Shown piece after piece: positions 14,436 to 26,165 of a stretch of 64,000 nucleotides of DNA. Each line of letters opens with the position of its first letter. Positions within the stretch are counted from its first letter, which is position 1. The translations under genes were made by a program, and so were the position numbers. This DNA is from Porodaedalea pini (Eukaryota > Basidiomycota > Agaricomycetes > Hymenochaetales > Hymenochaetaceae): NCBI GenBank assembly GCA_002794775.1, contig NBAY01000066.1:62001-126000 (forward strand). Reading direction: 5' to 3'. Below the pieces are notes generated by a model that saw nothing but the letters and a program-made list of their open reading frames with translations, made no database searches and had not been told where the DNA came from.

Positions 14436-15704
14436 ATGTTACCTGCACCCGTCTCCTCGCGACGTCGCCCTCGTAAACCGAGCCACACGAACCTCGGACC
14501 AAATGATGTCTGGTCTCAGCGTCTGCACCTTCTTTATGCGCGCTCGCGCGTCACGAACCTAGCTGTTCTCTTGCTCGCAGCTGGTCTCATGCTTTCTCTG
14601 ATTCTAAATCTCCGACACTGGCTTGACGATGTACAGCATTCGTATGACGCGCGGTGGGAGGGCAGAAGGGAAGTTAAGTCGATTGAAGATACTATAGATA
14701 GGCCTCTGGAACTGCAGAAGCTCGACCATCTCATCATGGTAGCTGGGCACGGTGTTTGGCTGGGAAATGAAGCAGAAGAGGCACTACGGGAAGATGCATG
14801 GGCGCTTGAGCATTACCAAAGTGGCGAAGGGGCTAAATCACGAATAGAGGCATTTATTGGACACATTCGTAGTGGGTCCGTGCTACAAAGATTTCATGCA
14901 CTGGCGCACTGAATAACACCACACAGTGTGGAACTAGCAGATGCCGACTCGAAAAGTCTCCTTGTCTTCAGCGGGTAAGTTGTGTCGTCTCTTCATTCTG
15001 TCTCTCTCTGAAATAATAAATATCTCAGAGGCTCGACGCGTTCGTCTACTCCTGTCTCCGAGTCCGCGTCGTACCTCTCCCTAGCAGTAGCACTTTCATA
15101 CCTCAAACCCCCATCGCCTTCAGCGAAGGTTGGCCTCGGCACGTACGAACGCACAGCGACAGAAGACCATGCTCTTGACTCCTTCCAAAACCTTCTCTTC
15201 TCGCTCGCGCGCTTCCGCACGGTGACCGGCCGCTATCCCGAGCGCATCACCGTCGTCGGGTACGCAATGAAGGAGGCACGTTTTGCCGAGTTGCATCGTG
15301 CCGCATTAAGGTGGCCTTCTAGTAGATGGAACTATGTCGGGTTTGATATGGAGGAGAGTGCTTTGCATGAAGAGGCGATGAAGGGCGAGGTACGCGTTTT
15401 ATCACATGTTTGTCTTGAACGTAGCTGATTCTCCGTCTAGCGTGCCAATGGCTACCTGCCGTATGCGCAAGACCTCTACGGATGCCACGGTTCTCTACTC
15501 GCGAAGCGACGTGCACGAAATGTTCATCGGAAGGCGCACCCGTACCACGTTTCCGCACCAGAGATCGCTCCGCTGCTCGAGTGGTGTCCGAGCATGGATT
15601 CTCGATGGAAGTTTGCTCCTGATTTAGATTCTGGAGACCAGTATCAGGCTGTGAAGTCGCTCGCGGGCTTGTATGAAGGGCCTTTGCCCTGGGACGGATT
15701 ATGA
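14436..15704 (+). CDS. DUF218 (YdcF/ElyC-type) membrane-anchored protein
   Basis: Join 14436..14875, 14927..14974, 15029..15389, 15441..15704: 370 residues. A basic N-terminus (RRRPRKPSH) precedes one membrane span at about 43-61 (NLAVLLLAAGLMLSLILNL). The DUF218 core follows: LDHLIMVAGHGVWLG, then LLVFSGGSTRSSTPVSESASYLSLA, RTATEDHALDSFQNLLFSLARF and RITVVGYAMKEARF. These are the Gly-rich, acidic and SFQN-type motifs of the family, a Rossmann-like fold of uncertain activity linked in bacteria to envelope functions. The second intron junction (GG/A) restores the conserved SGG. This is the only intact copy; shortened copies lie at 24235 and 27509 in the same order before a GFA gene. Confidence 0.82.
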
Positions 15705-16042
15705 CACTTCTGAAGGTATGTAAATACTTTCCATTAATATTGCGATGTTGATGTCTGTGACAGTGTCCTAGATGTAAATTATATTAGGCTTGTTACTCGC
15801 GTGCTCTGTATCCTCTGCACCTAGGCAGCACTCACCAGCCGATTCTTCGCCTTACTCTACATAGTCCGGATAATTATACCCGCATGTCCCCGACCCTGTA
15901 TGCACTCTGATTAGCGTGCCCTTAAATGTTATGTTCCGAGTCATAAGGATTATGAACACATGACCAATGAATGTTGAGATCTGCATTCATAGGAATATCC
16001 TTGTCCTGTCGACCGGCGCTCATCTTTCTATTCTCCTCTCTC
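15705..16042. other. intergenic, repeated unit
   Basis: Spacer between DUF218 and GFA genes. The same spacer, clearly alignable, recurs at about 24534-24874 and 28014-28326, showing that the whole cassette was duplicated. Confidence 0.6.
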
Positions 16043-16538
16043 ATGTTCTCAGAACCGTTTGTTCCGCCACCTCTCCGCCCTTGGCCTGAGAGTGCTGAGG
16101 TCCTCACGCACACTGGGGGCTGTCACTGCCGCAAGTTCACCTACGAGGTCGAACACCCTGCGCTCACCGTGCGCCAGCCAGTATCGTGCAACTGCAGTAT
16201 ATGTTCTAAGACTGCCGAGCTAAAAATGTATGTATCTTCCTCGAAATCTCATTTTGTGGATGCTACCCCTGGCACTGTGTTTCACATCACTCTTATTTAT
16301 CGCTTTATTTCGCAGTTACGCAGACGAAACTCGTTTCCGCTTTACGTCGGGATCCTTCGACGAGGCTTCAAATTATCTGTGGGGAAGAAAGAAACTCACG
16401 CGGTACTTCTGTCCCGTCTGTGGCATCCACATTCTGTGGAAAGGATTTGGCAAGGTCGGGGTCAACGTGCGCACATTCGACGGGATTGAGATAGACAAGC
16501 TCAAGCCTACGGAAGTTGATGGGAAGAATGGATTGTAG
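16043..16538 (+). CDS. GFA/CENP-V-domain zinc protein, copy A
   Basis: Join 16043..16227, 16316..16538: 135 residues. Zinc ligands of the GFA fold are present: GGCHCRKFTYEVEHP at about 27-41, CNCSICS at about 50-56 and RYFCPVCG at about 90-97. The family includes glutathione-dependent formaldehyde-activating enzyme and many fungal paralogues of unknown substrate; the fold binds structural zinc plus a catalytic zinc through these Cys residues. The exon lengths (185 + 223) are identical in the paralogues at 24875 and 28327. The start is the ATG that leaves a short Pro-rich leader (MFSEPFVPPPLRPWP). Probably a cytosolic enzyme; substrate unknown. Confidence 0.88.
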
Positions 16539-16909
16539 ATATGGGCACGTCCTAGTCACTCAACCTTTCCTTTTTTTGTTTCTGCACATTGACATTTATT
16601 CTTGGAATAGTATAGTCTACTTAGACAATAATGGATGAACGACTCCACCAGGTTGGGATGCGCATTCGTTTACTTCGTGGATACATCCGAAGATGGTCTA
16701 CGCATAAAATATTGTCTTTTGTGCATGTAACTACGAGTTTCAGGTGAGATATAGGATCTATTTGGATGTCTGGATTTGCTTCATTGCATCGCCGAGCTTC
16801 ACCTTAGCGTGTAGGTCCAGGACTTCCGTATTCATGCGACCCCTCTCGCAAACAAGGAGCTGTTAACCACTGACAAAGTCAAAATAAGTATGTTTCACGA
16901 GATGCAAAG
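16539..16909. other. intergenic
   Basis: 3' side of GFA copy A; nothing recognised. Confidence 0.4.
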
Positions 16910-18780
16910 ATGAGCCGTGCAGAGAATAGTGTACGGACACCGCGGAGAGGCACGGGTAATTATCTTAATTCGATCATTAATATTCTCTCTAAACTTCAAT
17001 GCCTGCTTGAATACACACCCGGTCGGCCTATTTGTCTCATCCACGACTCCGTTGCAGACTACCTGTCGTCTCACGAGCGTGTCGATAATCCTTGCTTTAT
17101 TGACATTCCTGTCCAGAAGTCGTTTCTCACTATTTGATGTTTTGGTATCATGAAGGACATGCTCCGATTCAATATCTGCGACCTAGAATCCTTGCATACG
17201 CCAACGATCACATACCGGGGCTCCAGACTCGTATCAAAGACAGAGTACCGCCGCATCTGGAATACGCCTGCCTCTACTGAGCTCAACATCTTCGCAGCAT
17301 GCCTTATTCATCGACTGCTGAATGAATTGTCAGATTTCCTTCGTATCCATCTATTGTACTGGCTCGGAGTGTTGAGCTTATTGAAAAAGGTCAACCTTAT
17401 GAGCCGTGTCCTTTTCGACGCCGGGGAGTATGGGAACATACTGTTCCGCTAAACTTTGACGCTGACGCCTGATCAGAATCGGAATGCAGAAATCTTCGCA
17501 TTTTTAGAGGATGCACCCAGACTAGTCACCATGTTTACTTTACCCATTTTACAAGCATCTCCTCATATCTATCTCTCTGTTCTTCCTCTTACATCGAAGG
17601 AATCAATTGTTTCGGCTCACTATTTTAAGCATGCATATTCTCTTGTGAAGGTAGATCGAAGAGGACTAAATCAACGGTCACCGTTGTTGAAAATTCTCCT
17701 AGGCCACACAAACAGCGTCTCGTCCGTCGCCTTCTCGCCCGATCGAACACGCGTTGTCTCGGGCTCGCATGACAGTACAATTAGAGTCTGGGACGTAGAG
17801 AGTGGGGAGGTTGTTTCTGCACCTTTCAAAGGGCGCACACAGACAGCGTCTACTCCGTCGCCTTCTCGCCAGACGGGACACGTGTTGTCTCGGGCTCCCA
17901 GGGCAATACAATCCGTGTCTGGGACGCAGAGAGTGGGGAGGTTGCTTCTGGACCTTTCGAAGGGCACACAAACAGCGTCTACTCCGTCGCCTTCTCGCCA
18001 GACGGGATATACCTTGTCTCGGGATTGCGGGACAATACAATCCGTGTCTGGGACGCAGAGAGTGGGGAGGTTGTTTCTGTGCCTTTCGAAGGGCACACAG
18101 GCAGCGTCTACTCTGTCGCCTTTTCACCCGACGGGACATGCGTTGTCTCGGGCTGCGGAGATGGGACGATCATAGTCTGGGAGGCAGAGGTTGTGGAGAG
18201 GTTGTTTCTGGGGAACAATCGTGACCTATATGATGATGACATAAGATGTTTTCCCTTTACGGGACATTCGGACTGGGTATCATCTGTCGCCTTTCTCCTG
18301 ACGGTGCCCTCGTCGTCTCGGGCTCCTATTAGTATGATAAGACGGTCACGGTCTGGGATGCAGAGAGCGGGCGGATCGTTTGCGGGCCTTTCGTGGGACA
18401 TACGGACAGAGTCTCGTCCGTCGCCTTCTCTCCCGATGGCGTGTACATTGTCTCGGGCTCCCTGGACAAAATAATCAGAGTCTGGCATGCTGCGAGCGGG
18501 GAAGTCGTTTCTGGTTTCCTCAACAATCATGAGAGCAATTTTCCTTCCGTCTTTCCCTGGCCTGACAAGGAAGCCTTTTCGAACTGGACCTTGGACGAAG
18601 ACGGATGGATACGTGGTGAACAACGCGAATTGCTGTTATGGGTTCCTCCTGACGTTCGTCCGACGCTTTGGCGTCCCCCAAACACTGCGGTTCTTAGTTG
18701 CCCATATTCAACTAGACTGGATTTCACAAATTCTGTGCATGGAAAGGACTGGCGGAGATGCTTTTCTCCAATTGCATAAG
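16910..18780 (+). pseudogene. NACHT-WD40 (NLR-like) gene, decayed copy A
   Basis: Homologous to the intact gene at 43781-47794. The C-terminal NACHT-side segment is read in pieces (LLEYTPGRPICLIHDSVADYL, stop after PVQKSFLTI; then FGIMKDMLRFNICDLES), followed by the linker ([16 protein letters not shown]) and about six WD40 repeats (SVAFSPDG, IRVWDxESGEVV) at 17700-18520. It ends with the family's [22 protein letters not shown] and STRLDFTNS. Walker A and B are missing. Lesions include a stop at about 17135, a two-base gain at about 17830 (frame 2 to 1), a frame change at about 18290 and a TAG in the sixth repeat (about 18329). Confidence 0.8.
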
Positions 18781-19190
18781 GTCATATTATTGCTGTGTTT
18801 TTTTGTCGCACCTGTTCGCTCGCTCTCTTTTTCTTAGTGTTACCTTTCCCTATTGTGTTTGTGGAGTAACCTCATATTGCATTCTCTCGATTCTACTCTT
18901 TGTATTGTAACATTTCGGTAGAATCTTTATTTTTCGGCCTCTTGATACAGGAAAAACCTCCTGGCCGGAATCCCTGGAATCCCTGGAATCAGCTGGAATA
19001 TTTGAGCAATTCCAGCCAATTTGGAGGTATTCCAATTCCGCACGATTCCCAAGCATCGTTCCAGATTTGAGTAATTTGACTAGTTTCCGATACCTTTCTA
19101 CACATTTTTATTCACATTCTTACTGCATTCCAAACTTTTCAATCATTTTCTTACAGATTCTTGTGGCAATTGAGTGTATTTAAACAAATT

Positions 19191-20740
19191 CTAAACTAAA
19201 AGGATGTCACGGCCGGTCGTCGGAATGAAGCCTTTCACGGTCATCATGTACAGACCACCGGCGAACTTCTTCTCAGACTTGATGCCCAGGATGACGGGTA
19301 CGGCAAGCAGCTCCTTTTGTACATGCGACGATGTAAGGCGCGCCGCAGCATCGGTCTTGAGTTCCACAAAATCTACCTTGTGAAGCTTGGTCTCGCCGGT
19401 TTTGAGAGCACGCAAGTATGAAGCAATGTCAGCACGACATCGTCCCATTGTCACGACGCGCAGGCAAGACATGTACCTTGCCTTCGCGTGCTCGAACATC
19501 TCCTGTTGGATAGTCTTGAGAAATGCAGGTATGGCAGTCTCCTTCAAGCCCGTATCACGTCGCACAGAAAGTGTTTGCTTCTTCTGGATATCAACCGGAC
19601 CGAGTTCAAGGCAAAGTGGAACACCTGGACAAAAAGCCATTTGTAAGACCACAGGAAAACCGAGAAATAAGGAACAATTGAATTTTCGCGCCTTCTGTTT
19701 CCAGTCGTTGAACTTGTAGCCAGGAGTGTAGCCGTCCCGTACATCCACCTTCGCGCTTTCCTGAGCGTCTTCGCGAGCTCCTCACAGCGGTCCTATAACT
19801 CCTGCTTATTAGTGCGCATGGTAATACCGCAGGGGACAATGAGTGACACGTGATGGGAGAACAAGACCCTAGGCCTGGTTGTCGCCGCGAATCATAACCA
19901 TGATTCCGACCATGCGTGTGCTAAGGCTCCACGTGTTCTGCCACAGAATAATTTGCCACCGTTCGGACCCGTACCCTGCGGATCATCCAGGTCTGAGACC
20001 ACGACGTTGAACATCTCTGGCCGTGAGAAGTCTTGGCCAAGGCAATGCGACGTCGCAGCTTGGATGCCACGGCCGGTCATCGTGTAAAGACCACCGGCAA
20101 ACTTCTCCTTGTCCGACTTGATGCCTGTGATGACGAGTACGGTAAGCAGCACCTCGTACAAGCGATGATGTAAATTGAGAATTTCCCGTACTTCAGTGTC
20201 GGCCTCCTTCGTGAAATGCGCAGTGTGGCCTTCCTGTCATAGGAACTCGCGCGTACGGAGGAACGGCTCGGGGCTCTTGGACTCCCAGCGCGTAACACTG
20301 ATCCACTGGTTGGGCTTGAGGGGTAGATCACGATAGCTCTTGATACATTTGGTGTAGTAGGGATACATAGCCGTTTCTGTAGTCGGACGGATTGCTATGG
20401 GCTCCTCAAGTTCGGAGCTCCCTCTGAAGACGCATGTCATATCGACCTTAATCAGCGCCTATAATACTTGTCAGCACAAAGTGAGGGATTACAGAACAAT
20501 CAACGCACGTTCGTATACCAACCCGGAAAGTCGACCTCTTTCTTCATGCCAATAGCAATTTTCACCGTGCCGTCAATTCTCCCTTCCTCTTTCGTTGCCC
20601 TTTCCTGGGCGGCAATCGCAGACGTGCACACAGCAGGCACCACAGCCTCGGCCTTGAGTTCCACGAAATCTACCTCGTGAAGCTTGGTCTCCCCGTTTCG
20701 AGAGCACGCCAGTATGAAGCAATGTTGGTTCCAGGGAGGA
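19191..20740 (-). pseudogene. captured prolyl-tRNA synthetase fragments (element copy 1)
   Basis: Minus-strand pieces match class II ProRS in order: WYTN-VLIK, motif-2 region [15 protein letters not shown] and [14 protein letters not shown] (TGA in place of the expected Trp codon), then DKEKFAGGLYTMT-GRGIQAA with the usual VEGFIPTT segment lost. Further on come the anticodon-binding part ([14 protein letters not shown] in another frame) and DGYTPGYKFNDWKQK. After an intron comes CLELGPVDIQKKQTLSVRRDTG. The intron is retained, so capture was at DNA level. The block KLHKVDFVELK and the segment KFAGGLYMMTVKGFIPTTGR are repeated at the 3' end. It cannot encode a working synthetase. Confidence 0.85.
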
Positions 20741-20869
20741 AGACAGTAAAATCAGAGGCGAGGGCATGTACGGCGAAGAGAGAAGTCGATGATGTGAGTG
20801 CTCAACACTCACCCATCTCCTTGATTCTTGCGTTGAGCCGTTCTGTTGGCAAGTAAGAACCTGAAGTTA

Positions 20870-22093
20870 TGTTGCTCCTGTCGTGCCTTCTCTTTCGCGC
20901 CTGTATAAAGGTAAGCACAAGTGAAATTGAGTAACAAAGCAAGAGCGCGTACAGCCTCATGAATCTGGGCGATTGTCGACGGAGCAGCGACCAAGTTGCG
21001 AGTAGTCCGTTTCCTTTCCCGCAATTCAATCACATCCTGTCCAAGAAAGTCAGCTCAACGAAAGGCTATGAAACAGAAGGTACGCACTTGTAACATGAAC
21101 TACATACAAGACGACACGTTGCTGCTCTTCGCAAGCTCCTTCATCCGACTGAAATAGACATCCATGTGTCCGCGAGCCTTAGAGGTATCGAGCGCCTGAC
21201 AAACACTTGTCAGTAGTTTACATAAACTTTCGATCTCTTCCTCCTCGGGATTGTCGACGTTGCTGAGCAGCTTCTTGATACACTCATACATGATACGTTC
21301 CATGAGCATCTGAATATTGAAGAGCTCACCGATGAACTTGACGAGTCCGAGACCTTGACGCTTGGCCTTCTGAGCAGTGTGGTATTCATCCGAGTACAGC
21401 GCACTCTCGCCAGCCTCCTTGTTTTCTTCCTTTTCGTTGGCATCCTTAACAGCCTGATCCTCTGTCGCCTTCACGAGAGCCGCTGCCGCCATCGACTCCT
21501 TCTGCGTCCAGCCGCGCTCGAAGTCTTCCTGACAGCGATTCAGAAGGTACTTACGGAAAAGTTGATCACCTGTAATCGGCTTGCCCTCAGCATTGCGGAT
21601 ACCATCATCCTGCACGTTCGGACTGATCTGCTCCATCATCTTATGGCACAAGCGAGCATACATCTCACTCCAGGCCGCCTCATCCGTTGCCTTCTCGAAC
21701 ACAAGCCGAATGAGCTGAATGAGCGTACGCCCATCCTTCTCACTCTCACTCTTGTTTGCCCACGCAATGATCTGGTTTGAGATGGACTCCAACTTCTCCA
21801 TAGTGAGGCTTGTTGAGCAGCAAATGGACTTTCTTGTCCACAATCTCAGGTGAGTCTGTGTCAATTGAGGCCCCACACCTGGACGTGCTGCCCGCGGCCC
21901 AGCGGTTCGCAGACTGCTCGAGTGGCGCGACGTGTTCGAAGGAGGAAGTAGCATTCACTTTGAACTGATTGGTAGAAGCGCTGATACGGTCCGACTCGTT
22001 GCGTGTTGAGCCGCCACATTTCCTACGCGTACGCTTGTTGCCCACAGCGCCCGCGCCACCTGACTGGAAGAGCGAACCATAGGCGATGGACAC
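20870..22093 (-). pseudogene. captured eIF4G (MIF4G domain) fragment (element copy 1)
   Basis: The minus strand encodes the eIF4G middle domain that binds eIF4A: ISNQIIAWANKSESEKDGRT, LIRLVFEKATDEAAWSEMYA, VQDDGIRNAEGKPITGDQLF, KYLLNRCQEDFERGW and LGLVKFIGELFNIQML. The N-terminal linker (RKCGGSTRNESDRISAS) is in a different frame because of one extra base at the LLNKP/TMEKL junction, compared with copy 2. An intron of about 50 bp before DVIELRERKRTT is retained. The cognate full-length gene is not in this window. Confidence 0.88.
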
Positions 22094-22138
22094 CCCCCTG
22101 TGAATGGACAGTTTGTTCAGTGCAGAGAAGTTCAGACT

Positions 22139-22318
22139 TTATGGTCTTCGGCTTGAAGATGAGCAAGTTGAAAGTTGGAAGTCGGACGGCATGTTGCCTG
22201 CAGCAGTGAGTGCATCCCACCAGGCGGCCGGCGAAGCTACCACTTCGTGTGTGATGGTTGTGGTGGATGTGATCGAGGGTTTTTTCAGACGTTCTGTAAG
22301 GACGTCGGCACCAGACAT
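22139..22318 (-). CDS. small ORF MSGADV..., conserved in all three elements
   Basis: A 59-codon frame beginning MSGADVLTERLKKPSIT and containing SPAAWWDALTAAGN. The same ATG-initiated frame exists in copy 2 (34970-35149) and copy 3 (60053-60232), with amino-acid differences between copies. It could be an exon from a third captured gene or an element-specific product. No family recognised. Confidence 0.35.
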   Translation of the reverse strand: MSGADVLTERLKKPSITSTTTITHEVVASPAAWWDALTAAGNMPSDFQLSTCSSSSRRP

Positions 22319-22426
22319 ATTGGAGTGGCAGCAGATGTGAAGGCGTGTCGCGTCAAAACCAACATACATGTGATCAAGTTCCCACACCTCTTCTGTGGAT
22401 GACGCATCCAGGTGTGGGAAATTGGA

Positions 22427-23153
22427 CTTAGCAGTTTTTGTCATCTGAAGTGCCTCCAAATACAAAATACATCATATCTCACTCAATTCTTCACAAAAAC
22501 TCTTCAAAAAAGGTGCTAAATTTATGTCTGAATGGCTTCTAAAATTTAAGTGAGCTTAGAGGACAGAAGGTGGAATATTGAGACTGCAGTAGTGAAAATG
22601 GGTGTTTTTCTTGAAAAACTCCTTCCCTGATTTTTCCTGAGCTCAATTTTGAAGCTAATGACATGAAGCTTGTTGGAGAATGGTATCTATATTGTATATT
22701 AAATTATAGATGGCTTATAACAATGCAAGCATTTTTTGACAACTGTCTGAGTCAAGCAAATTTGGGTGAGTTTGAGAGTTTCAGCACAACAGTCAAACAG
22801 GACAAGAGGAGACATTCACTCTAGTTCATCCCTGATAACATCAACAGTATAATATATAGACCATTCTCCAACAAGTTTCATGTCATTGGCTTCAAAATTG
22901 AGCTCAGGAAAAATCAGGGAAGGAGTTTTTCTAGAAAAACACCCATTCTCACTACTGCAGCCTCAATATTCCACCTTCTGTCTACTAAGCTCACAAACAT
23001 TTAGAAGCTGTTGAAAAATAAATTTGGCAACATTTTTGAAATGATTCTGTGAAGAATTGACAGAGATATGGATTTTACAAGTTTTTGAGGTGCTGAAATG
23101 CTCAAATTTTGTGATCTTCACATATGCATGTCTCAAGACTTATGAAAAACACT
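22427..23153. repeat. nested palindromic (fold-back) segment, copy 1
   Basis: Arms at about 22450-22700 and 22845-23100 are imperfect inverted copies (for example GGACAGAAGGTGGAATATTG against its complement ending at 22982). Its right edge reads GACTTATGAAAAACACTG-TA and its left edge TA-GCAGTTTTTGTCATC. These resemble the ends of the mariner-type MITE in copy 2 (CAGCCTTTTTCATAAGTC), so this is probably an older MITE carried along by the element. Confidence 0.6.
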
Positions 23154-23489
23154 GTAACCTGCAGATAGTTCATGGGTCCCAGTATAGGTCCAAGAAGCCA
23201 ATCTAGTACCTGCACCTGTGTCAAGCCATGGCAGAATCTAATGAATTCCACAATCAGTTTTTTATTCTACAAAATTCCATAGAATCTATGAGGTGTGTCA
23301 TTTTTCTATCCATATTCTAAATTTCAAGCTGCCGATTCTGTTCAACTCCAAAACTTGGACAATTTTCCATGAAATTCTACAAGTTTTCTAAATGTTGGAC
23401 CGCATTCTCATGACATTCCAAAGATTCTACAATTTCCTACAATTCTAATAACTTTCTAAGGGTTTCTGAGTGGGAGGTTTTTCCTGATG

Positions 23490-24234
23490 CAAGGCGGCGG
23501 TTGGTATTGTCTTTGACAGCAAATTAAAATTATCGATTATGATTCTGGATGTAAAATAACAAAAAAGCTTGCTGATAGTATTTGCCCGATCATGATGAAT
23601 GGAGACACCATAGACGGCGTCATAAACAGTGTTCTCCACCGTCAAGCAAACGTGTCTTTCAGACCTCTACTCGTCTTTCTCGCATTCATGAGTCACACTC
23701 AAACGAGTCGGAACGACTATAAGTCTAGAACGTCATTGCAACCGCGGTACTAGTATTGTACAAGTACAAATACATAAAAAGGAGATGATATATTTACCGT
23801 TTTCCATCCAGACGACACAAATAGCGGCTAGTAAATCTGTCGACAGGTGAAACCCACATTTGATAACTCACAAGCCAATCGTGAACCACTGTGGCAGTGA
23901 GACGCTGCGCTCGTGACTATGGTCATATCCAGACTACCCGCCGGCTTGAATTCCGATCGCGACTTCAAATTGAAGTTGAACATTCAGTTGCGACAATATT
24001 AATGCTACCTCATGCGAGGTAAGATCTAGGTAGAAGCGGTGATAAGTTATCAAGTATCAGACGTGCTGTCTCGCCGCGTCAGATTTCTAGCGCACAATGA
24101 TCGAGAGCAACTTTAAGCATCCTGCAGGTACTCCTCCGAGTCTATTGACAGTGTGAATGTAAGTTTTCCATCCACCGTCTAATAAAGCACACGTGCATGT
24201 GCACTTCCAAAATGCACCATGATCGGGGTTAGAA
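23490..24234. other. intergenic; start of repeated cassette B
   Basis: From about 23755 the sequence aligns with 27265-27510 (shared GAGATGATATATTTAC and GAGACGCTGCGCTCGTGACTA stretches), marking the left part of a duplicated unit. No gene seen. Confidence 0.55.
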
Positions 24235-24533
24235 GGCTGGCCTCAGTACGTACGAGCGCACAGAGTCAGAAGGCCACGCTCTTGACTCGTTTCACAAGTT
24301 TCAGGACTTTCTCTTCTCGCTCGCGCGCTTTCGCATGGTCATCGGTCGCTATCCCGAACGCAATGGTCTCGTACCATGTATCAGCACCCGAGATCGCATC
24401 ACTGCTCGAATGGTGTCCGAGCATGGATTCTCGATGGAAGTTTGCTCCTGATTTAGATTCTGGAGACCAGTATCAGGCTGTGAAGTCGCTCGCGGACTTG
24501 TATGGGGGGCCTCTGCCCTGGGATGCGTTATGA
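24235..24533 (+). pseudogene. DUF218 gene, truncated copy B
   Basis: The 5' half and a large internal part of the gene at 14436 are missing. The frame runs from a LAS-VRTSAQSQKATLL remnant straight into VSYHVSAPEIASLLEWCPSM and ends DLYGGPLPWDAL. Motifs SGG and VVGYAMKE are lost, so it cannot be functional. Confidence 0.8.
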
Positions 24534-24874
24534 CACTTCTGAATGTATGCAAATACTTTTCATCGTGAGGTGTTTCAATGCTGATGCCTGTTGCAGTGTG
24601 TCCTAGATGTAGATTATATTAGGCTTGTTATTCGTGTGCTCTGTATCTCTGCACCTAGGCAGCACTCACCAACCGATTCCTCGCCTTATTTTAGTCCGGA
24701 TAACTATACCCACATGTCCCCGACCTTGTATGCACTCTGATTAGCGTGCCTTTAAAGGTTGTGTTCCGAGTCATAAGGATTATGAACACATGACCAATGA
24801 ATGTCGAGATCTGCATTCCTATAAATATCCTTATCCTCTGTCGACCGGCGCTCATCTTTCTATTCTCCTCTCTC

Positions 24875-25380
24875 ATGTCCTCAGAACCATTTGTCCCGCC
24901 GTTTTTACGCCCTTGGCCTGAGGGTGCTGAGGTCCTCACGCACACTGGGGGCTGCCACTGCCGCAAGTTCACCTACGAGTTCGAGCACCCTGCGCCTACC
25001 GCGCGCCAGCCGATATCGTGCAACTGTAGTATATGTTCTAAGAATGCCGTGCTTAACCTGTATGTATTAATTTCTCGAAATCTCGTTTTGTGGATGCTAT
25101 CTCTGGATCTCTGGCACTGTGTTTCGCATCACTATTATTTACCGCTTTATTTCACAGTTTCGCAGACGAAACTCATTTCCGCCTCACATCGGGGTCCCTC
25201 GACGAGGCTTCGAAGTATCTGTGGGGAAAAAAGAACGTCACGCGGTACTTCTGCCCTATCTGCGGCATCAACTTTCTGTGGAAGGCATTTGGCAAGATCG
25301 GGGTCAACGCGCGCACCATCGACGGGATTGAGGTAGACAAACTCGAGCCTACGCAAGTCGATGGGAAGAATCTACTGTAG
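24875..25380 (+). CDS. GFA/CENP-V-domain zinc protein, copy B
   Basis: Join 24875..25059, 25158..25380: 135 residues, exon lengths as in copy A. GGCHCRKFTYEFEHP, CNCSICS and RYFCPICG are all kept, so the zinc sites look intact. Differences from copy A are scattered (for example FLWKAFGKIGVNARTIDGIEVD) and never break the frame. It lies between a dead DUF218 fragment and a dead WD40 gene. Confidence 0.87.
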
Positions 25381-26165
25381 ATATGGGTACGTCTTAGTCA
25401 CTCGATATTTCTTTTTTTGTTCTGCACATTGACATTTATTCTTAGAAATATTTAGACAATAGCGGATGAACAATTCCACCAAGTTGTGATGCGCGTTCGT
25501 TTTCTTCCTGTTCAATGAATACATCAGTCTACTTCCAGCTCTGACGAACCGTGTCACAATCGATGATATTCTGTGCCCTTGTATCCTTCCAAATAGTTTG
25601 AGCATTATCATTTTCAGATTCAAATGCGGTTTCTTCACTTGAAAGCAGTTTGGCGATATCCGCCTCGATAATTATTCTCCCAGTCTTCTCTAAACTGGAC
25701 AAGGTACCTTGTTATCGAAGAACTTGCTTCACATTTGGAAAGCTCTAACTCTAACTGAGTCGAAAATGCAACGTGTACCTCAGCACGAAGTCTAGTAGGC
25801 TGAAAAATATACAGCTATCTACAACGTGCCATTGTAACTTCAAGACAGCGTTACAGCGCGTTGTAACTTAAAAGCAACTGTCGGCCCCAGGTTCGGAGTT
25901 CAAAAGATCTGCAAAATATCTTATTTTAGTAAATGGTAAACAACGCGTACACAAAGATGACGCGTCTTTCACACCTTGTTTATCGCTATCACCACAGCCG
26001 TCGCCTTGGCTCAAAGTCCTGAAAGCAGAGTCTAGCTAACATCGAAGACCAGAGACCCACATGTGGACCTCAAATCAAAAAGAAGGTCTGAAAGCCTCTC
26101 CCTGCTATTCAAGTCATGTCGGTCTTGTGCAGTAATCAATAAGGGACGCTCGCAGACTAGTCACC
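25381..26165. other. intergenic, repeated in cassette C
   Basis: About 25390-26150 aligns with 28850-29640 (shared ACAAGGTA-CTTGTTATCGAAG and GGTAAACAAC stretches). No gene seen; this spacer marks the extent of the B/C duplication. Confidence 0.6.

Larger units (their letters stand above)
18945..23489. mobile_element. Pack-type TIR element, copy 1
   Basis: Terminal inverted repeats: the right end reads CCTGATG after GGAGGTTTTT (23473-23489); the left end is its complement with a changed first three bases (ATACAGG...). The cargo, read on the minus strand from the right, is a 59-codon small ORF, an eIF4G MIF4G fragment and prolyl-tRNA synthetase fragments. A 0.7-kb palindromic region fills the space before the right end. 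The whole unit is the reverse complement of copy 3 with only scattered differences. No transposase was recognised, and no clear target duplication flanks it. Confidence 0.85.
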
